Shown piece after piece: positions 37,091 to 46,203 of a stretch of 64,000 bases of DNA. A program made the position numbers and the translations under genes. How positions within the stretch are numbered: the first letter of the stretch is position 1; every line of letters begins with the position of its first letter. The notes beneath the pieces are model-generated. The model was not told the origin of the DNA, did no database searches, and was given only the letters and a program-made list of their open reading frames with translations. The stretch is taken from the NCBI GenBank assembly GCA_013178415.1, contig JABLXA010000003.1, forward strand, positions 64,815-128,814, read 5' to 3'. This DNA comes from Bacillota bacterium (GTDB lineage Bacteria > Bacillota > SHA-98 > Ch115).

Positions 37091-39778
37091 CTACGCTGTC
37101 TTACCACAGCATTTTTTGTATTTCTTACCACTGCCACATGGGCATGGATCATTTCGGCCCACCTTTTTGACATTCCGCTTTACCGGCTTCGGATGTCCCT
37201 CATCTTCATCCCTATTGGTCACGACTGCAATTCTGGGCTTCTCCACAGGATGTCTCGCAGTCTGGGCGGGATTGAACCTGAACACCCAGCGGACTGTATC
37301 CTCCCGTATACCAGCTATCATGGAATTGAACAGATCAAAAGCTTCCATCTTATATTCAATGAGCGGGTTCCTTTCGCCATAAGCCCGCAGGCCTATTCCC
37401 TCACGTAGATCATCCATGGCCTCCAGATGGTCCATCCATTTAGCATCCACGATCCTCAACATTATGAACCTCTCGAGGGCGCGCATCTCATCAGCCCCGA
37501 TGAGTTTTTCCTTTTCATCATAGGCAGTTCGCGCGATCTCATAGAGGTCGGCGAGGAGACTATTACGGCCTCTGGATCTAAGCTGCTCTTCACTCATATT
37601 GAACTTGAACCCGAATACGATTTCAAGCTGATTCAAGAGCCCCTCGAGGTCCCATTCATCAGGATGAACTTTCTCGCCGGCATAGGCATCTACCAGGCCC
37701 TTGATTACCTCATGTATCATATCGAGGATCACCGGCTTAAGGTCCGTGCCTTCCAAGACACGGCGCCGCTCTTTGTATATGACTTCCCTCTGCTTGTTCA
37801 TTACATCGTCATATTCAAGTACCTGTTTACGTATATCGAAGTTCCGGGCTTCAACCCGCTTCTGCGCCATTTCTATGCTACGCGACAGCCTGGGATGCTC
37901 GATGGGCACATCTTCTTCCCATCCGAGGCGCTCCATCCACTTGGTTATCATTTCTCCGCCAAAGAGGCGCATGAGGTCATCCTCGAGCGAAACATAAAAC
38001 CTTGAAGACCCTGGGTCTCCCTGCCTACCCGCCCTGCCTCGAAGCTGATTATCTATGCGCCTGCTCTCGTGGCGCTCGGTGCCAATGATATGAAGCCCGC
38101 CGAGGGCCACTACCTTCTCATGTTCCGCATCCGTCTCCTTCTTGACCTCGGCCAGGATCTCCCTGTATTTTTCACGCGCCTCGAGAACTTCGGGGACATT
38201 TGATGGGCCCCGCTCCGTGGCAGCGAAGATCACCGATGGGTCATACCCCAGGCTGCGAAGCTTTTGCCTGGCGATATACTCTGGATTGCCTCCCAGGACG
38301 ATATCTGTACCGCGTCCTGCCATGTTCGTGGCTATCGTAACGGCCCCAAGTCTTCCTGCCTGCGCGATTATCTCGGCCTCTTTTTCGTGGTACTTTGCGT
38401 TCAACACCTGGTGCGGCACGCCTTCCCGGCTCAAGAGGGCGCTCAGCCTTTCCGATTTCTCGATGGAAATCGTCCCAACCAGCACCGGTTGCCCTTTCTT
38501 GTGCAATTCCACGATTTCCTTTACTACTGCAGCAAACTTGGCTCGCTCCGTCTTGTATACCATGTCAGGATGATCTACTCTTATCATAGGGGCGTTGGTC
38601 GGAATCACAACCACATCCAGGCCATATATCTTCCTAAATTCTTCCTCTTCCGTGGCGGCGGTTCCAGTCATTCCAGCAAGCTTGCGATACATTCTAAAAT
38701 AATTCTGGAAAGTTATAGATGCAAGGGTCTGACTCTCCCGCTCGATCCTCACATTTTCCTTAGCCTCGATCGCCTGGTGCAGCCCATCGCTGTATCTCCT
38801 CCCGAACATGAGCCTGCCTGTGAATTCATCCACGATGATGACCTTGCCATCCTTCACCACATAATCCCTGTCCCGCTTCATGAGGGCATGGGCCCTGAGC
38901 GCCTGGTTCAAGTAATGGGCAAGGTCGTTATTGGCGTCATCATACAGGTTGTCAACATTGAGCATCTTTTCGACCTTGGCAACCCCGGCCTCCGTTATGG
39001 CAACAGTCTTGGCTTTTTCATCCACGGTATAGTCTTCTTCAGGCCTCAAACGGGTGACGATCCTTGCAAATTTATAATAAAGATCAGTGGGCTTTTCAGC
39101 CTGTCCCGAGATGATGAGCGGCGTCCTGGCCTCATCAATCAAGATGCTGTCTACCTCATCAACAATGGCATAATTCAAGGATCGCTGGACCATGTCCTCC
39201 TTGCGGAGCACCATGTTATCCCTCAGGTAGTCGAAACCAAATTCGTTATTCGTCCCATAGGTGATATCGGCTGCATATGCCTCTTTTCGCCCTTCCACAT
39301 CCAGGTCGTGCGTAATTACGCCTACTTTGAGTTTCAAAAACCGGTAGATGGCGCCCATCCATTCAGCATCGCGTCTGGCGAGGTAATCATTGACCGTGAC
39401 CACATGAACTCCCTTGCCCTCAAGAGCATTGAGGTAAACAGGGAGCGTTGCGACAAGGGTCTTGCCTTCGCCAGTTTTCATCTCAGCGATGCGACCCTCA
39501 TGGAGAACTATGCCGCCCATGAGCTGCACGTCGAAATGGCGCATTCCCAATGTACGCACTGAAGCCTCCCGCACCACGGCAAATGCCTCCGGCAGGAGAT
39601 CATCAAGTGATTCGCCATTCGCCACCCTCTCCCGAAATTCATCTGTCTTCGAAACCAGCTCCTCATCAGAAAGACGGGAGATTTCCGGCTCAAGGGCGTT
39701 TATTTCCCGGACCTTTTCCTGAAGGCGAATGAGTTCTTTTCTATTAAAGTCAAAAAGGTTCTTGACGAACCCGAACAT
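37091..39778 (-). CDS. secA: Protein translocase subunit SecA
   Basis: ATPase motor of the general secretion pathway. 895 residues with Walker [34 protein letters not shown], the PPXD and scaffold regions, and NMAGRGTDI. The C-terminal zinc-binding tail is [19 protein letters not shown], which contacts SecB or lipids. It stands between hpf and prfB, a widespread Firmicutes order. It serves the exported proteins encoded in this window. Confidence 0.97.
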   Translation of the reverse strand: MFGFVKNLFDFNRKELIRLQEKVREINALEPEISRLSDEELVSKTDEFRERVANGESLDDLLPEAFAVVREASVRTLGMRHFDVQLMGGIVLHEGRIAEMKTGEGKTLVATLPVYLNALEGKGVHVVTVNDYLARRDAEWMGAIYRFLKLKVGVITHDLDVEGRKEAYAADITYGTNNEFGFDYLRDNMVLRKEDMVQRSLNYAIVDEVDSILIDEARTPLIISGQAEKPTDLYYKFARIVTRLRPEEDYTVDEKAKTVAITEAGVAKVEKMLNVDNLYDDANNDLAHYLNQALRAHALMKRDRDYVVKDGKVIIVDEFTGRLMFGRRYSDGLHQAIEAKENVRIERESQTLASITFQNYFRMYRKLAGMTGTAATEEEEFRKIYGLDVVVIPTNAPMIRVDHPDMVYKTERAKFAAVVKEIVELHKKGQPVLVGTISIEKSERLSALLSREGVPHQVLNAKYHEKEAEIIAQAGRLGAVTIATNMAGRGTDIVLGGNPEYIARQKLRSLGYDPSVIFAATERGPSNVPEVLEAREKYREILAEVKKETDAEHEKVVALGGLHIIGTERHESRRIDNQLRGRAGRQGDPGSSRFYVSLEDDLMRLFGGEMITKWMERLGWEEDVPIEHPRLSRSIEMAQKRVEARNFDIRKQVLEYDDVMNKQREVIYKERRRVLEGTDLKPVILDMIHEVIKGLVDAYAGEKVHPDEWDLEGLLNQLEIVFGFKFNMSEEQLRSRGRNSLLADLYEIARTAYDEKEKLIGADEMRALERFIMLRIVDAKWMDHLEAMDDLREGIGLRAYGERNPLIEYKMEAFDLFNSMIAGIREDTVRWVFRFNPAQTARHPVEKPRIAVVTNRDEDEGHPKPVKRNVKKVGRNDPCPCGSGKKYKKCCGKTA

Positions 39779-39949
39779 GTGCCATCACCATCCTTTCGCC
39801 ATGCAGAGGCCCCTGCCTCCGGGCGTGGAGTCTATGGCCTCAAATTCTAAGACCAATCTCGACCTTTCTCATTATAACATGGAGCTAGGTTCCATGCCAC
39901 ACCGGCAACCTGGCTTTATGAACCCGCATTCAGCATTTGACATGCTATC

Positions 39950-39998
39950 GCCAAAAGAATGAAGCCCCGCGGCTTCCTTGAGCCAGCGAGGCTTCATT
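39950..39998 (-). terminator. Intrinsic terminator after hpf
   Basis: AATGAAGCC (39958-39966) pairs with GGCTTCATT (39990-39998). On the reverse strand the stem is followed at once by CTTTTGG. It lies between hpf and secA, so hpf may be a separate transcript. Confidence 0.6.
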
Positions 39999-40044
39999 GA
40001 AAATATTACCAGGCGCTTTCAACGCGACCGTCAAAAGGTTCTTG

Positions 40045-40584
40045 CTAAAACTCCGGTTCGATCAGGCCGTAATTTCCGTCCCTACGACGATATACGACAT
40101 TCACCTCTTCTGTCTCAGCATTGGAGAAGACGAAGAAGTCATGCCCGAGGAGATCCATCTGCATTACAGCCTCTTCCACGGACATCGGCTTGATGGCGAA
40201 GCGTTTTGTCTTCACGATGCGCGGTTCCTCTGCCTCACCCTGTTCGTTCGCCTCATTCAAAGCAGATTCCACCAATTTGGTGCCAAGCTGGCGCAGTTTC
40301 CGATTGATCCTCGTCTTATATTTCCGAATCTGTCGCTCGATGCTATCCACGGCGCCATCGATCGAGGCATACATGTCTCCGGTGGTCTCTTCACCCTTCA
40401 GCAAGAGCCCATCCACCTGCACGGTTATATCCACGGTATGGAGTCCCTTTTCGACACTAAAGACCACATTAGCCCCCACGATCGCCTTTTCAAAGAATTT
40501 CTGGATCTTGCCAACCTTCTTTTCGGCATACCCCTTCAGCGCCGGAGTGAGTTCCAGATTCTTGCCTTTGAATATTATTTCCAT
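40045..40584 (-). CDS. hpf: Long-form ribosome hibernation promoting factor
   Basis: Cytosolic ribosome-associated factor that forms 100S dimers in stationary phase. The N-terminal S30AE domain (MEIIFKGKNLELTPALKGYA) occupies about residues 1-100. A linker and the C-terminal dimerisation domain (IVKTKRFAIKPMSVEEAVMQ, ending NVVYRRRDGNYGLIEPEF) make it the long Gram-positive form (179 residues). It is directly upstream of secA, the usual Firmicutes arrangement. Confidence 0.95.
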   Translation of the reverse strand: MEIIFKGKNLELTPALKGYAEKKVGKIQKFFEKAIVGANVVFSVEKGLHTVDITVQVDGLLLKGEETTGDMYASIDGAVDSIERQIRKYKTRINRKLRQLGTKLVESALNEANEQGEAEEPRIVKTKRFAIKPMSVEEAVMQMDLLGHDFFVFSNAETEEVNVVYRRRDGNYGLIEPEF

Positions 40585-40625
40585 TCAGCATCAGTCCCCT
40601 TTGCATGATGCCATTTATTAATAGT

Positions 40626-40648
40626 ATTTCTGGATGAAACCCAGAAAT
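40626..40648 (-). terminator. Hairpin between the ABC permease and hpf
   Basis: ATTTCTGG (40626-40633) pairs with CCAGAAAT (40641-40648) around a 7-nt loop, just after the permease stop. On the reverse strand it is followed by an A/T-rich but not U-only stretch. It could terminate the transporter operon or be part of the hpf leader. Confidence 0.45.
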
Positions 40649-40653
40649 CCTGT

Positions 40654-41358
40654 TCAGTGAGGAATATGTAATTTCTTCTCAGTAAAGGCAACTAGTCTCG
40701 AGATGCTCACTGTCATCACTAGATACATGATGGCAACCATGGTCCATATTTCAAAAGGCCTGAACGTGCGCCCGATGACAATTTGGCCCTTCCTCACGAG
40801 TTCCTCCATAGCTATCACCGATACGAGAGAAGAGTCCTTGAGCAAGGCTATGAACTCGTTCCCAAGAGGTGGTATAATTCGCCTGAAGGCCTGCGGCAGG
40901 ATGACATATCGCATAGCCTGAGCGTAGGACATCCCCAGGGACCTCGCCGCTTCCATCTGGCCTCTGTGAATGGACTGGATACCAGCTCGTATGATTTCTG
41001 CCACGTAGGCGCCGCTATTGATGCTAAGCGCAGAAAGGGCAGAAATATAGGGAGGCACAGGAGAACCTATAAGCTGCGGCAGCCCCATATGAATCAGGAA
41101 AATCTGCACTAGTAGGGGCGTCCCTCTCAGAAAATCCACGTAGACAGCGGCCAGGAGCGAGATGAGTCGACCTTTTGAGACCCTTGCTATGCCTACGAAA
41201 GTACCTATTATGATTCCGAAAAATACCGCAAGCGTGGTAAGGCGCAATGTCATCCAGGCGCCTTGAAGCAAGAAAAGCAATGACCTCTGTATTATATCTA
41301 CTCTAAATGCGGGTAGAAGGCGGCCTATTACATCTAGAATCGACGACACCCCCGCCAT
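40654..41358 (-). CDS. Polar amino acid ABC transporter permease
   Basis: HisM/GlnP-type permease, about 234 residues. The hydrophobic segments and the conserved EAA loop (MEAARSLGMSYAQAMRYVILPQA) that contacts the ATPase are present, as are RGTPLLVQIFLIH and ALLKDSSLVSVIAMEELVRKG. Start ATG 41358 with GGGAGG upstream; TTG 41379 would extend it by seven residues. It follows the binding-protein gene after a hairpin. No ATPase gene follows, so the ATPase must be encoded elsewhere. Confidence 0.92.
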   Translation of the reverse strand: MAGVSSILDVIGRLLPAFRVDIIQRSLLFLLQGAWMTLRLTTLAVFFGIIIGTFVGIARVSKGRLISLLAAVYVDFLRGTPLLVQIFLIHMGLPQLIGSPVPPYISALSALSINSGAYVAEIIRAGIQSIHRGQMEAARSLGMSYAQAMRYVILPQAFRRIIPPLGNEFIALLKDSSLVSVIAMEELVRKGQIVIGRTFRPFEIWTMVAIMYLVMTVSISRLVAFTEKKLHIPH

Positions 41359-41382
41359 ACACCTCCCAAGTGGCAACAACGA

Positions 41383-41425
41383 AGCGTAGCGAACCCCTGA
41401 TTTGCCTCCGAGGACACGCTACGCT
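41383..41425 (-). promoter_or_regulatory. Intercistronic hairpin between binding protein and permease
   Basis: AGCGTAGCG (41383-41391) and CGCTACGCT (41417-41425) form a 9-bp stem. Such structures often raise binding-protein expression relative to the permease by stabilising or attenuating the transcript. That role is inferred. Confidence 0.45.
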
Positions 41426-41448
41426 CCTGATGAGGCCAACTAAACTTC

Positions 41449-42252
41449 TTACTTGCTCTCTTCGGCGGCCGCCTCAAAATATTTGGCGTAGATCTCGTCA
41501 TATTTGCCTGTGCTCTTGAGAGTGGCAAGCGCCCTGTTGATATTTTTGAGGAGGTCCTCACGACCCTTACGTATCGCAAATCCATAGTACTCAACTGTAA
41601 TTGGATTACCGACGATCTTGAAGGAATTATCTTGTTTCACGAAATCCTTGGCTACGGCAAGATCCATTATGCAGGCATCCACGCCACCATTTTTGAGTTC
41701 CAGGAAAGCATCAGGCACAAGGTTGAACCTCTTGACTTCGCCCAGCTCCTTCATCTTGGATGCGAAGAGATCACCTGTGGTGTTGATCTGAACAGAGACC
41801 TTCTTACCAGCAAGGTCCTGCGGGGTCTTGATGCTATCATTATTGGCGAGAGTAGCGATAACAAGACCAGCGGTAAAGTATGGATCGGAAAAATCTACGC
41901 TCTGTGCGCGTTCATCTGTGATGGTCATCCCAGAGGCGATGACATCATAATTTCCATTCAAAAGACCTGGTATTATTCCATCCCACGCGGTATTGATTAT
42001 CTCGGCCTTCATGCCCATTTCCTGGGCAATGGCAGTGATAAGGTCTACATCAAATCCTTTGATCTCACCTGTTTTTTCGTCTTGAAATTCGAAAGGAGGG
42101 AAGGCGGCATCGGTGCCAACTTTGAGGACTGGCAAATCCGCCCCGGCTTTCCCGGTCGCGGCCTGCTCCTGCGCAGGCTTCCTGACGGCCAGGCCGACGG
42201 CGATCAGGACGATGGCTGCGACCACAATCAAGAGAATCGCATTGCGTTTCAT
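41449..42252 (-). CDS. Amino acid ABC transporter substrate-binding protein
   Basis: Family-3 periplasmic-type binding protein, 267 residues. An N-terminal hydrophobic segment (AILLIVVAAIVLIAVGLAV) without a lipobox Cys suggests an uncleaved anchor or a soluble periplasmic form. The mature part shows LKVGTDAAFPPFEF, GFDVDLITAIAQEMG, DVIASGMTITDERAQ and FSDPYFTAGLVIA, typical of Gln/His/Cys-type binding proteins. The lack of a lipoprotein Cys is worth noting in a Firmicute and fits a diderm with a periplasm. Its ligand cannot be assigned. Confidence 0.92.
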   Translation of the reverse strand: MKRNAILLIVVAAIVLIAVGLAVRKPAQEQAATGKAGADLPVLKVGTDAAFPPFEFQDEKTGEIKGFDVDLITAIAQEMGMKAEIINTAWDGIIPGLLNGNYDVIASGMTITDERAQSVDFSDPYFTAGLVIATLANNDSIKTPQDLAGKKVSVQINTTGDLFASKMKELGEVKRFNLVPDAFLELKNGGVDACIMDLAVAKDFVKQDNSFKIVGNPITVEYYGFAIRKGREDLLKNINRALATLKSTGKYDEIYAKYFEAAAEESK

Positions 42253-42368
42253 CTATTATTGTACCTCCTCAGGTCATTAATAAAAACCGTGCGGCATAAT
42301 TATACACTACCCTGAGGAAGGTTATCAATTATATCCATAAAAATGCATCCCACAGAAACGCCGGATAT

Positions 42369-42405
42369 GAAAAACAGAAGAAAAGGCGTGACGAACGTCA
42401 CGCCT
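42369..42405 (-). terminator. Strong intrinsic terminator of the zinc-ribbon gene
   Basis: AGGCGTGACG (42384-42393) and CGTCACGCCT (42396-42405) form a perfect 10-bp stem. On the reverse strand it is followed by TTTTCTTCTGTTTTT. Confidence 0.85.
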
Positions 42406-42443
42406 GACTGTCCCCAGACACTTGGAGCCTACTACTCGGAAGA

Positions 42444-42725
42444 CTACCCTCTCATCGAGTCAAAGCAATCCTTGCAGTAAACAGGACGATCATTCCGCGG
42501 CTTGAACGGGACCTGGGCTTCGCGGCCACAGGCAGAGCATGTGACTGTATACATTTCCCTGGGCCCACCCTCGCTGCGGCCTCTCTTCCTGGCTGAACGG
42601 CAATCTCTGCAGCGTGTAGGCTCATTCTGGAAGCCCTTCTCTGCATAAAATTGCTGTTCGCCAGCAGTGAACACAAACTCAGCCCCGCAATCGCGACACT
42701 TTAGCACTTTATCCTTAAACTCCAC
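42444..42725 (-). CDS. Small double zinc-ribbon protein
   Basis: 93 residues with four CxxC knuckles: C10/C13, C39/C42, C63/C66 and C84/C87. The first pair forms one ribbon (LKCRDCGAEFVF ... RCRDCRSARK). The second pair forms another (VTCSACGREA ... VYCKDCFDSMRG). A basic Arg/Lys/Gly linker joins them. Proteins with such zinc-ribbon pairs are common in Firmicutes and may bind nucleic acid or protein. No specific function is known to me. It is monocistronic, ending in a strong terminator. Confidence 0.88.
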   Translation of the reverse strand: MEFKDKVLKCRDCGAEFVFTAGEQQFYAEKGFQNEPTRCRDCRSARKRGRSEGGPREMYTVTCSACGREAQVPFKPRNDRPVYCKDCFDSMRG

Positions 42726-43184
42726 TGGACTTATCCCCTCGCTTCCGGATCTTGGTCCTTGCTCACCCGAGCTAGTCTTGCTCTTACTTCTGCCCGCAGA
42801 CGGTATCCGTGAAGTCGTGGGGACAGTCTGCCCGTTTTACTGCAGGGCCCTCAAGCCGGCAGGGCTCAGGAACTATAGCTCTGACCTCTTGTCAGCCGCC
42901 ACCCTGGCCTTTCCGTCCGCGACCGATGTAAGCCCCGGTCGCGGGATTGAACAAGATCGCAGGATTGAACAAGACTTACCATCGTTATTATACAGCGTTC
43001 CCCGCCGAAAGGCAAGAATTATTTGTATTCTCGTATTCTCGAGGTCATATGAGGAGCTCCTTTGGTTGACTCGAGCGAGAGCGGATGTAGCAATGGTCAG
43101 CTCTATAGAAGGAGAACATCTATATGGAGCGAAATCACCTTATGGAGAGTCCTACATTCAGCCTAATGGGAGGGCGATAGTCTC
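42726..43184. other. Divergent intergenic region with hairpin and short direct repeat
   Basis: This 459-bp region between the zinc-ribbon gene and the oxidoreductase gene contains a 9-bp-stem hairpin at 42917-42944 and an adjacent 18-bp tandem repeat at 42940-42975. The reverse strand between about 42780 and 42900 is GC-rich with several possible short pairings, such as GCAGAC/GTCTGC, and could be a structured leader or small RNA. The open frame that crosses it on the forward strand has no coding character. Confidence 0.5.
42917..42975. repeat. Hairpin plus 18-bp tandem duplication
   Basis: CCGCGACCG (42917-42925) pairs with CGGTCGCGG (42936-42944). Overlapping its 3' arm are two consecutive 18-bp units (42940-42957 and 42958-42975) of the form CGCRGGATTGAACAAGAY, differing at two positions. 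Confidence 0.6.
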
Positions 43185-44222
43185 ATGGATGTAGTGAGGG
43201 CAGCTATCGTAGGAATGGGAATCGGCAGGCCCAATGCCCGTGCCATCGCGCGAAATCCGCGAGGCCGTGTAGTAGCGCTCTGCGATCTAGTAGAAGAGCG
43301 TATGAAGGACTTTGCGAAAGAGCTTCCTGAGCCCGTGAAAATGTATACTGATTACAAGGAAATGTGCAGAGATCCAGAGATTGATGCGGTGTTCGTAGGC
43401 ACTCCGAACCAGTGGCATGTTCCTATCGCTCTGGAGGCCGTGCGCAACGGAAAGCATGTGCTGGTGACAAAACCCCTGGCGGATTCGGAGAGAGCAGCTG
43501 CGGAACTGGTAGAGGCGGCTGAGGCGGCCGGGGTAGTAAATATGATGTCGCTGAGCACGAGATTTGACGCCCCATGCCGTTACCTGGGGAAACTTGCGCA
43601 GAATGGTTTCTTCGGCGAGCTATATTACGCACGGGCCCTGAGTGTCAGGCGAAGCGGCATACCAGCCTGGAATCTGGGCTTCATCCAGGCAGGCGGCGGA
43701 GCATTCCGTGATATGGGTGTACATGTACTTGATGCCGTCTGGTGGCTTCTGGGGATGCCGAAGCCTATCAGCGCCCTGGCTATATCTGGCGCGAAATTTG
43801 GTCCAAGAGGCCTCGGCTACTGGGATTGGAAGGTGCCTCCCAAGGAGGTCTACACACAGTATGCGGCAGACGACTATGCAGGCGGCTTTATTCTATTTGA
43901 AGGCGGTATCGGCGTTCAGGTGGAGAGCTTCTGGGCTTCACACCAGCCGGAAGAATTCCAGATCGTGCTCTTTGGAACCGAAGCTGGCGCGAAATTATCA
44001 CCGCTTACCCTCTATCGCACTGAAAATGGAGCTCCCCAGGACATCACCGTTAATATTCCTAAAGGCCCGGAAGCATGGGACGCGATCGCTGCACATTTTA
44101 TCGACTGCATCCTCGACGGGGTCCCGTGTGAGGCCCCGCTACGGCATGGTCTGATCGTCCAGAAAATGATGGAGGCTGTTCTAAAGAGCGCGGAAATAGG
44201 CCGGGAGGTCCGAATATCTTAA
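43185..44222 (+). CDS. Gfo/Idh/MocA family oxidoreductase
   Basis: NAD(P)-dependent sugar or inositol dehydrogenase-like enzyme, 345 residues. The N-terminal Rossmann fold (AAIVGMGIGRPNARAIA) has an unusual GMGIGRPN loop. The catalytic-type segment GKHVLVTKPLADS (TKP where EKP is usual) is followed by the C-terminal alpha/beta domain (DMGVHVLDAVWWLLGMPKP). ATG 43185 follows GGGAGGGCG. It is alone on the forward strand and ends against the convergent ABC operon. Substrate unknown. A second, distant family member is at 55919..57094. Confidence 0.88.
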   Translation: MDVVRAAIVGMGIGRPNARAIARNPRGRVVALCDLVEERMKDFAKELPEPVKMYTDYKEMCRDPEIDAVFVGTPNQWHVPIALEAVRNGKHVLVTKPLADSERAAAELVEAAEAAGVVNMMSLSTRFDAPCRYLGKLAQNGFFGELYYARALSVRRSGIPAWNLGFIQAGGGAFRDMGVHVLDAVWWLLGMPKPISALAISGAKFGPRGLGYWDWKVPPKEVYTQYAADDYAGGFILFEGGIGVQVESFWASHQPEEFQIVLFGTEAGAKLSPLTLYRTENGAPQDITVNIPKGPEAWDAIAAHFIDCILDGVPCEAPLRHGLIVQKMMEAVLKSAEIGREVRIS

Positions 44223-44233
44223 CACCGATGGAG

Positions 44234-44252
44234 GTGACGGGGCCTCCGTCAC
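44234..44252. terminator. GC-rich hairpin between convergent genes
   Basis: GTGACGG (44234-44240) pairs with CCGTCAC (44246-44252) around a 5-nt loop, in the gap between the oxidoreductase and the ABC ATPase. There is no T-run. Confidence 0.5.
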
Positions 44253-44275
44253 TTGGAGGCGGAGAGTCGTACCCC

Positions 44276-45088
44276 TCACGCCAGGAGCAATCGGTCCTCT
44301 ACCAGCTGCTCTCCCCTTACTTTGGCAAACTGGTCGAGCAGATCCTCCACAGTCATGCCCTTTCGCTCTTTCCCGGACACGTCGAGGATCACTTCACCTT
44401 CATGCATCATGAATGTCCTTGTGCCTACATCGAGCGCATGTCGGAGATTGTGGGTCACCATGAGGGCGGTGAGATTGTTCTCCTTCACGATGCGGCAAGT
44501 GAGATTCAAAATCTGTTCGGCAGTCTTTGGGTCCAGTGATGCGGTATGCTCATCCAGCAGCAATAGTTTCGGCCTGGTCATGGCCGCCATCAGGAGGGTC
44601 AAGGCCTGCCGCTGACCGCCCGAAAGGAGGTGTACCGGGTCAGAAAGGCGCTTTTCGAGCCCCAGGCCAAGAAGGGCGAGATATTCTCGGAATAACTTCC
44701 TGTCAGCAGATACGACTCCCCTGGATAGCCCGCGCCGCTTACCCCGCTTCATTGCCATTGCCAGATTTTCTTCTATCGTCATGGATCCTGCGGTGCCATG
44801 GCCTGGATTCTGGAAAACCCGCGCCATGAACCTCGCCCGCTTATATTCAGGAACCCGTGAGATATCGACGCCGTCAAGCCTCATGACACCAGCATCAGGG
44901 TAATAGACCCCTGCTATAATGTTGAGAAGCGTAGACTTTCCAGCCCCGTTGCTTCCAATTATCGTAACGAATTCGCCCTCTTCGAGACTGAAATTCACAT
45001 TCTTGACAGCGACCTTCTCACCATTTGTCGTGTCGCTGCCACCGGTATGAAAGACCTTGCTGAGGTTCACGACTTCTAGCATTGACAT
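44276..45088 (-). CDS. ABC transporter ATP-binding protein (ABC_sub_bind-type system)
   Basis: 270-residue ATPase with Walker A GSNGAGKSTLLNII, the signature LSGGQRQALTLLMA and Walker B LLLDEHTASLDPKT. The His switch is VTHNLRHAL. It begins one base after the permease gene stop, with an SD (GGAGG) 8 nt before its ATG. It drives import through the permease at 45089..46075 using the binding protein at 46204..47199. Systems of this type include tryptophan/tyrosine importers, but the substrate here is unknown. Confidence 0.9.
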   Translation of the reverse strand: MSMLEVVNLSKVFHTGGSDTTNGEKVAVKNVNFSLEEGEFVTIIGSNGAGKSTLLNIIAGVYYPDAGVMRLDGVDISRVPEYKRARFMARVFQNPGHGTAGSMTIEENLAMAMKRGKRRGLSRGVVSADRKLFREYLALLGLGLEKRLSDPVHLLSGGQRQALTLLMAAMTRPKLLLLDEHTASLDPKTAEQILNLTCRIVKENNLTALMVTHNLRHALDVGTRTFMMHEGEVILDVSGKERKGMTVEDLLDQFAKVRGEQLVEDRLLLA

Positions 45089-46075
45089 CTAACGCGCCTC
45101 CTGATTTACCCTTACACTACCATTATCCGCGTTGGAAACGCCTGAAACACCAGAACCTGATACACCCCTGGCATTTGATCTATTCAATCTGATATGTCGT
45201 TTCAGAGCAGGCGCGAGAGCAGACCCAGGAGCGGCAAGAGCAATGACGACCATTATGGCTGTCACCAACTTGAGATCCGTGGGCGCAAAACCAGCCCTGA
45301 GAGCAAACGAGATGACAAATCGATAAACGATGGAGCCGGCCACTGCGCCTACCACAGCTCTAGCGACTGTTCGTGGAGGCACGACTACCTCGCCGATGAT
45401 CACCGATGCCAGCCCGGCGACCACCATTCCGATACCCATGCCTACATCAGCAAACCCTTGAAATTGCGCCACCAGCGCGCCAGAAAGAGCCACAAGAGTG
45501 TTGGAAAGGCCCAGCCCCAGGATCTTCATGGAATCTGTATCAACCCCGAGGCTGCGGATCATCCTCTCATTATCGCCGGTCGCTCTGAGAGCCAGGCCTA
45601 CTTCGGTATGTAGAAAGACGACGATCAAGTATGAGAGAATAGCTGCCGCTATAAGGAATACGGCAAGCGCACAGGCATCCTCGGGCAACCCCGCGTCACC
45701 AACCATGGTGAGCACCGTTTTCTGGCGTAGAAGGGCGACATTAGCCCGCCCCATTACCCTGAGGTTTACCGAATAGAGTCCGGTCATGGTCAGAATGCCG
45801 CTGAGCAATCCTGATATCCGGAGCTTTGTATTGAGAATCCCTGTGGTGATCCCCGCTATAAAACCCGATGATGCCGCGACGAATGTAGCGATGAAAGGAT
45901 CGGATCCCCCTACGATGAGGGTCGCCGCAACCGCTCCCCCCAGTGGAAAACTGCCATCAACAGTAAGGTCTGGAAAATCCAATACCCGGAATGTCAAATA
46001 AACGCCTATAGCGAGGATACCATAAACAAGGCCCTGTTCCAACGCGGTGCGAACTAACTCGATCGTCGAAGACAC
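45089..46075 (-). CDS. ABC transporter permease (ABC_sub_bind-type system)
   Basis: 328-residue polytopic permease of the branched-chain amino acid/ribose permease superfamily. About eight to nine hydrophobic helices are visible, starting with GLVYGILAIGVYLTFRVLDF and DLTVDGSFPLGGAVAATLIV. The Asp-Gly-Ser-Phe segment is typical of permeases paired with ABC_sub_bind proteins. The C-terminal 30 or so residues are low-complexity Ser/Gly/Asn. Middle gene of the operon. Confidence 0.9.
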   Translation of the reverse strand: MSSTIELVRTALEQGLVYGILAIGVYLTFRVLDFPDLTVDGSFPLGGAVAATLIVGGSDPFIATFVAASSGFIAGITTGILNTKLRISGLLSGILTMTGLYSVNLRVMGRANVALLRQKTVLTMVGDAGLPEDACALAVFLIAAAILSYLIVVFLHTEVGLALRATGDNERMIRSLGVDTDSMKILGLGLSNTLVALSGALVAQFQGFADVGMGIGMVVAGLASVIIGEVVVPPRTVARAVVGAVAGSIVYRFVISFALRAGFAPTDLKLVTAIMVVIALAAPGSALAPALKRHIRLNRSNARGVSGSGVSGVSNADNGSVRVNQEAR

Positions 46076-46203
46076 CTCATTTCATGCCTGGCCGCTCGGC
46101 CCAAATCTCGAATACCCGATGTCAAGGATTGATCAAACGCGATCCGGGCATAGACCAAGGTCGAGCGACCAGCGCTCACTACACTACAGAGAAATGCTAT
46201 CCC

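Noticed and set aside
38264-39562. 432-codon forward ORF
   Set aside because: Antisense to secA, whose motifs are unambiguous; no SD or known domain in the forward frame.
42667-43194. 175-codon forward ORF across the zinc-ribbon/oxidoreductase gap
   Set aside because: It starts inside the reverse zinc-ribbon gene, crosses a hairpin and a tandem repeat, and overlaps the next gene's start. No protein-like pattern.
43093-43197. Small forward ORF just before the oxidoreductase
   Set aside because: It overlaps the oxidoreductase start and has no independent evidence of coding.
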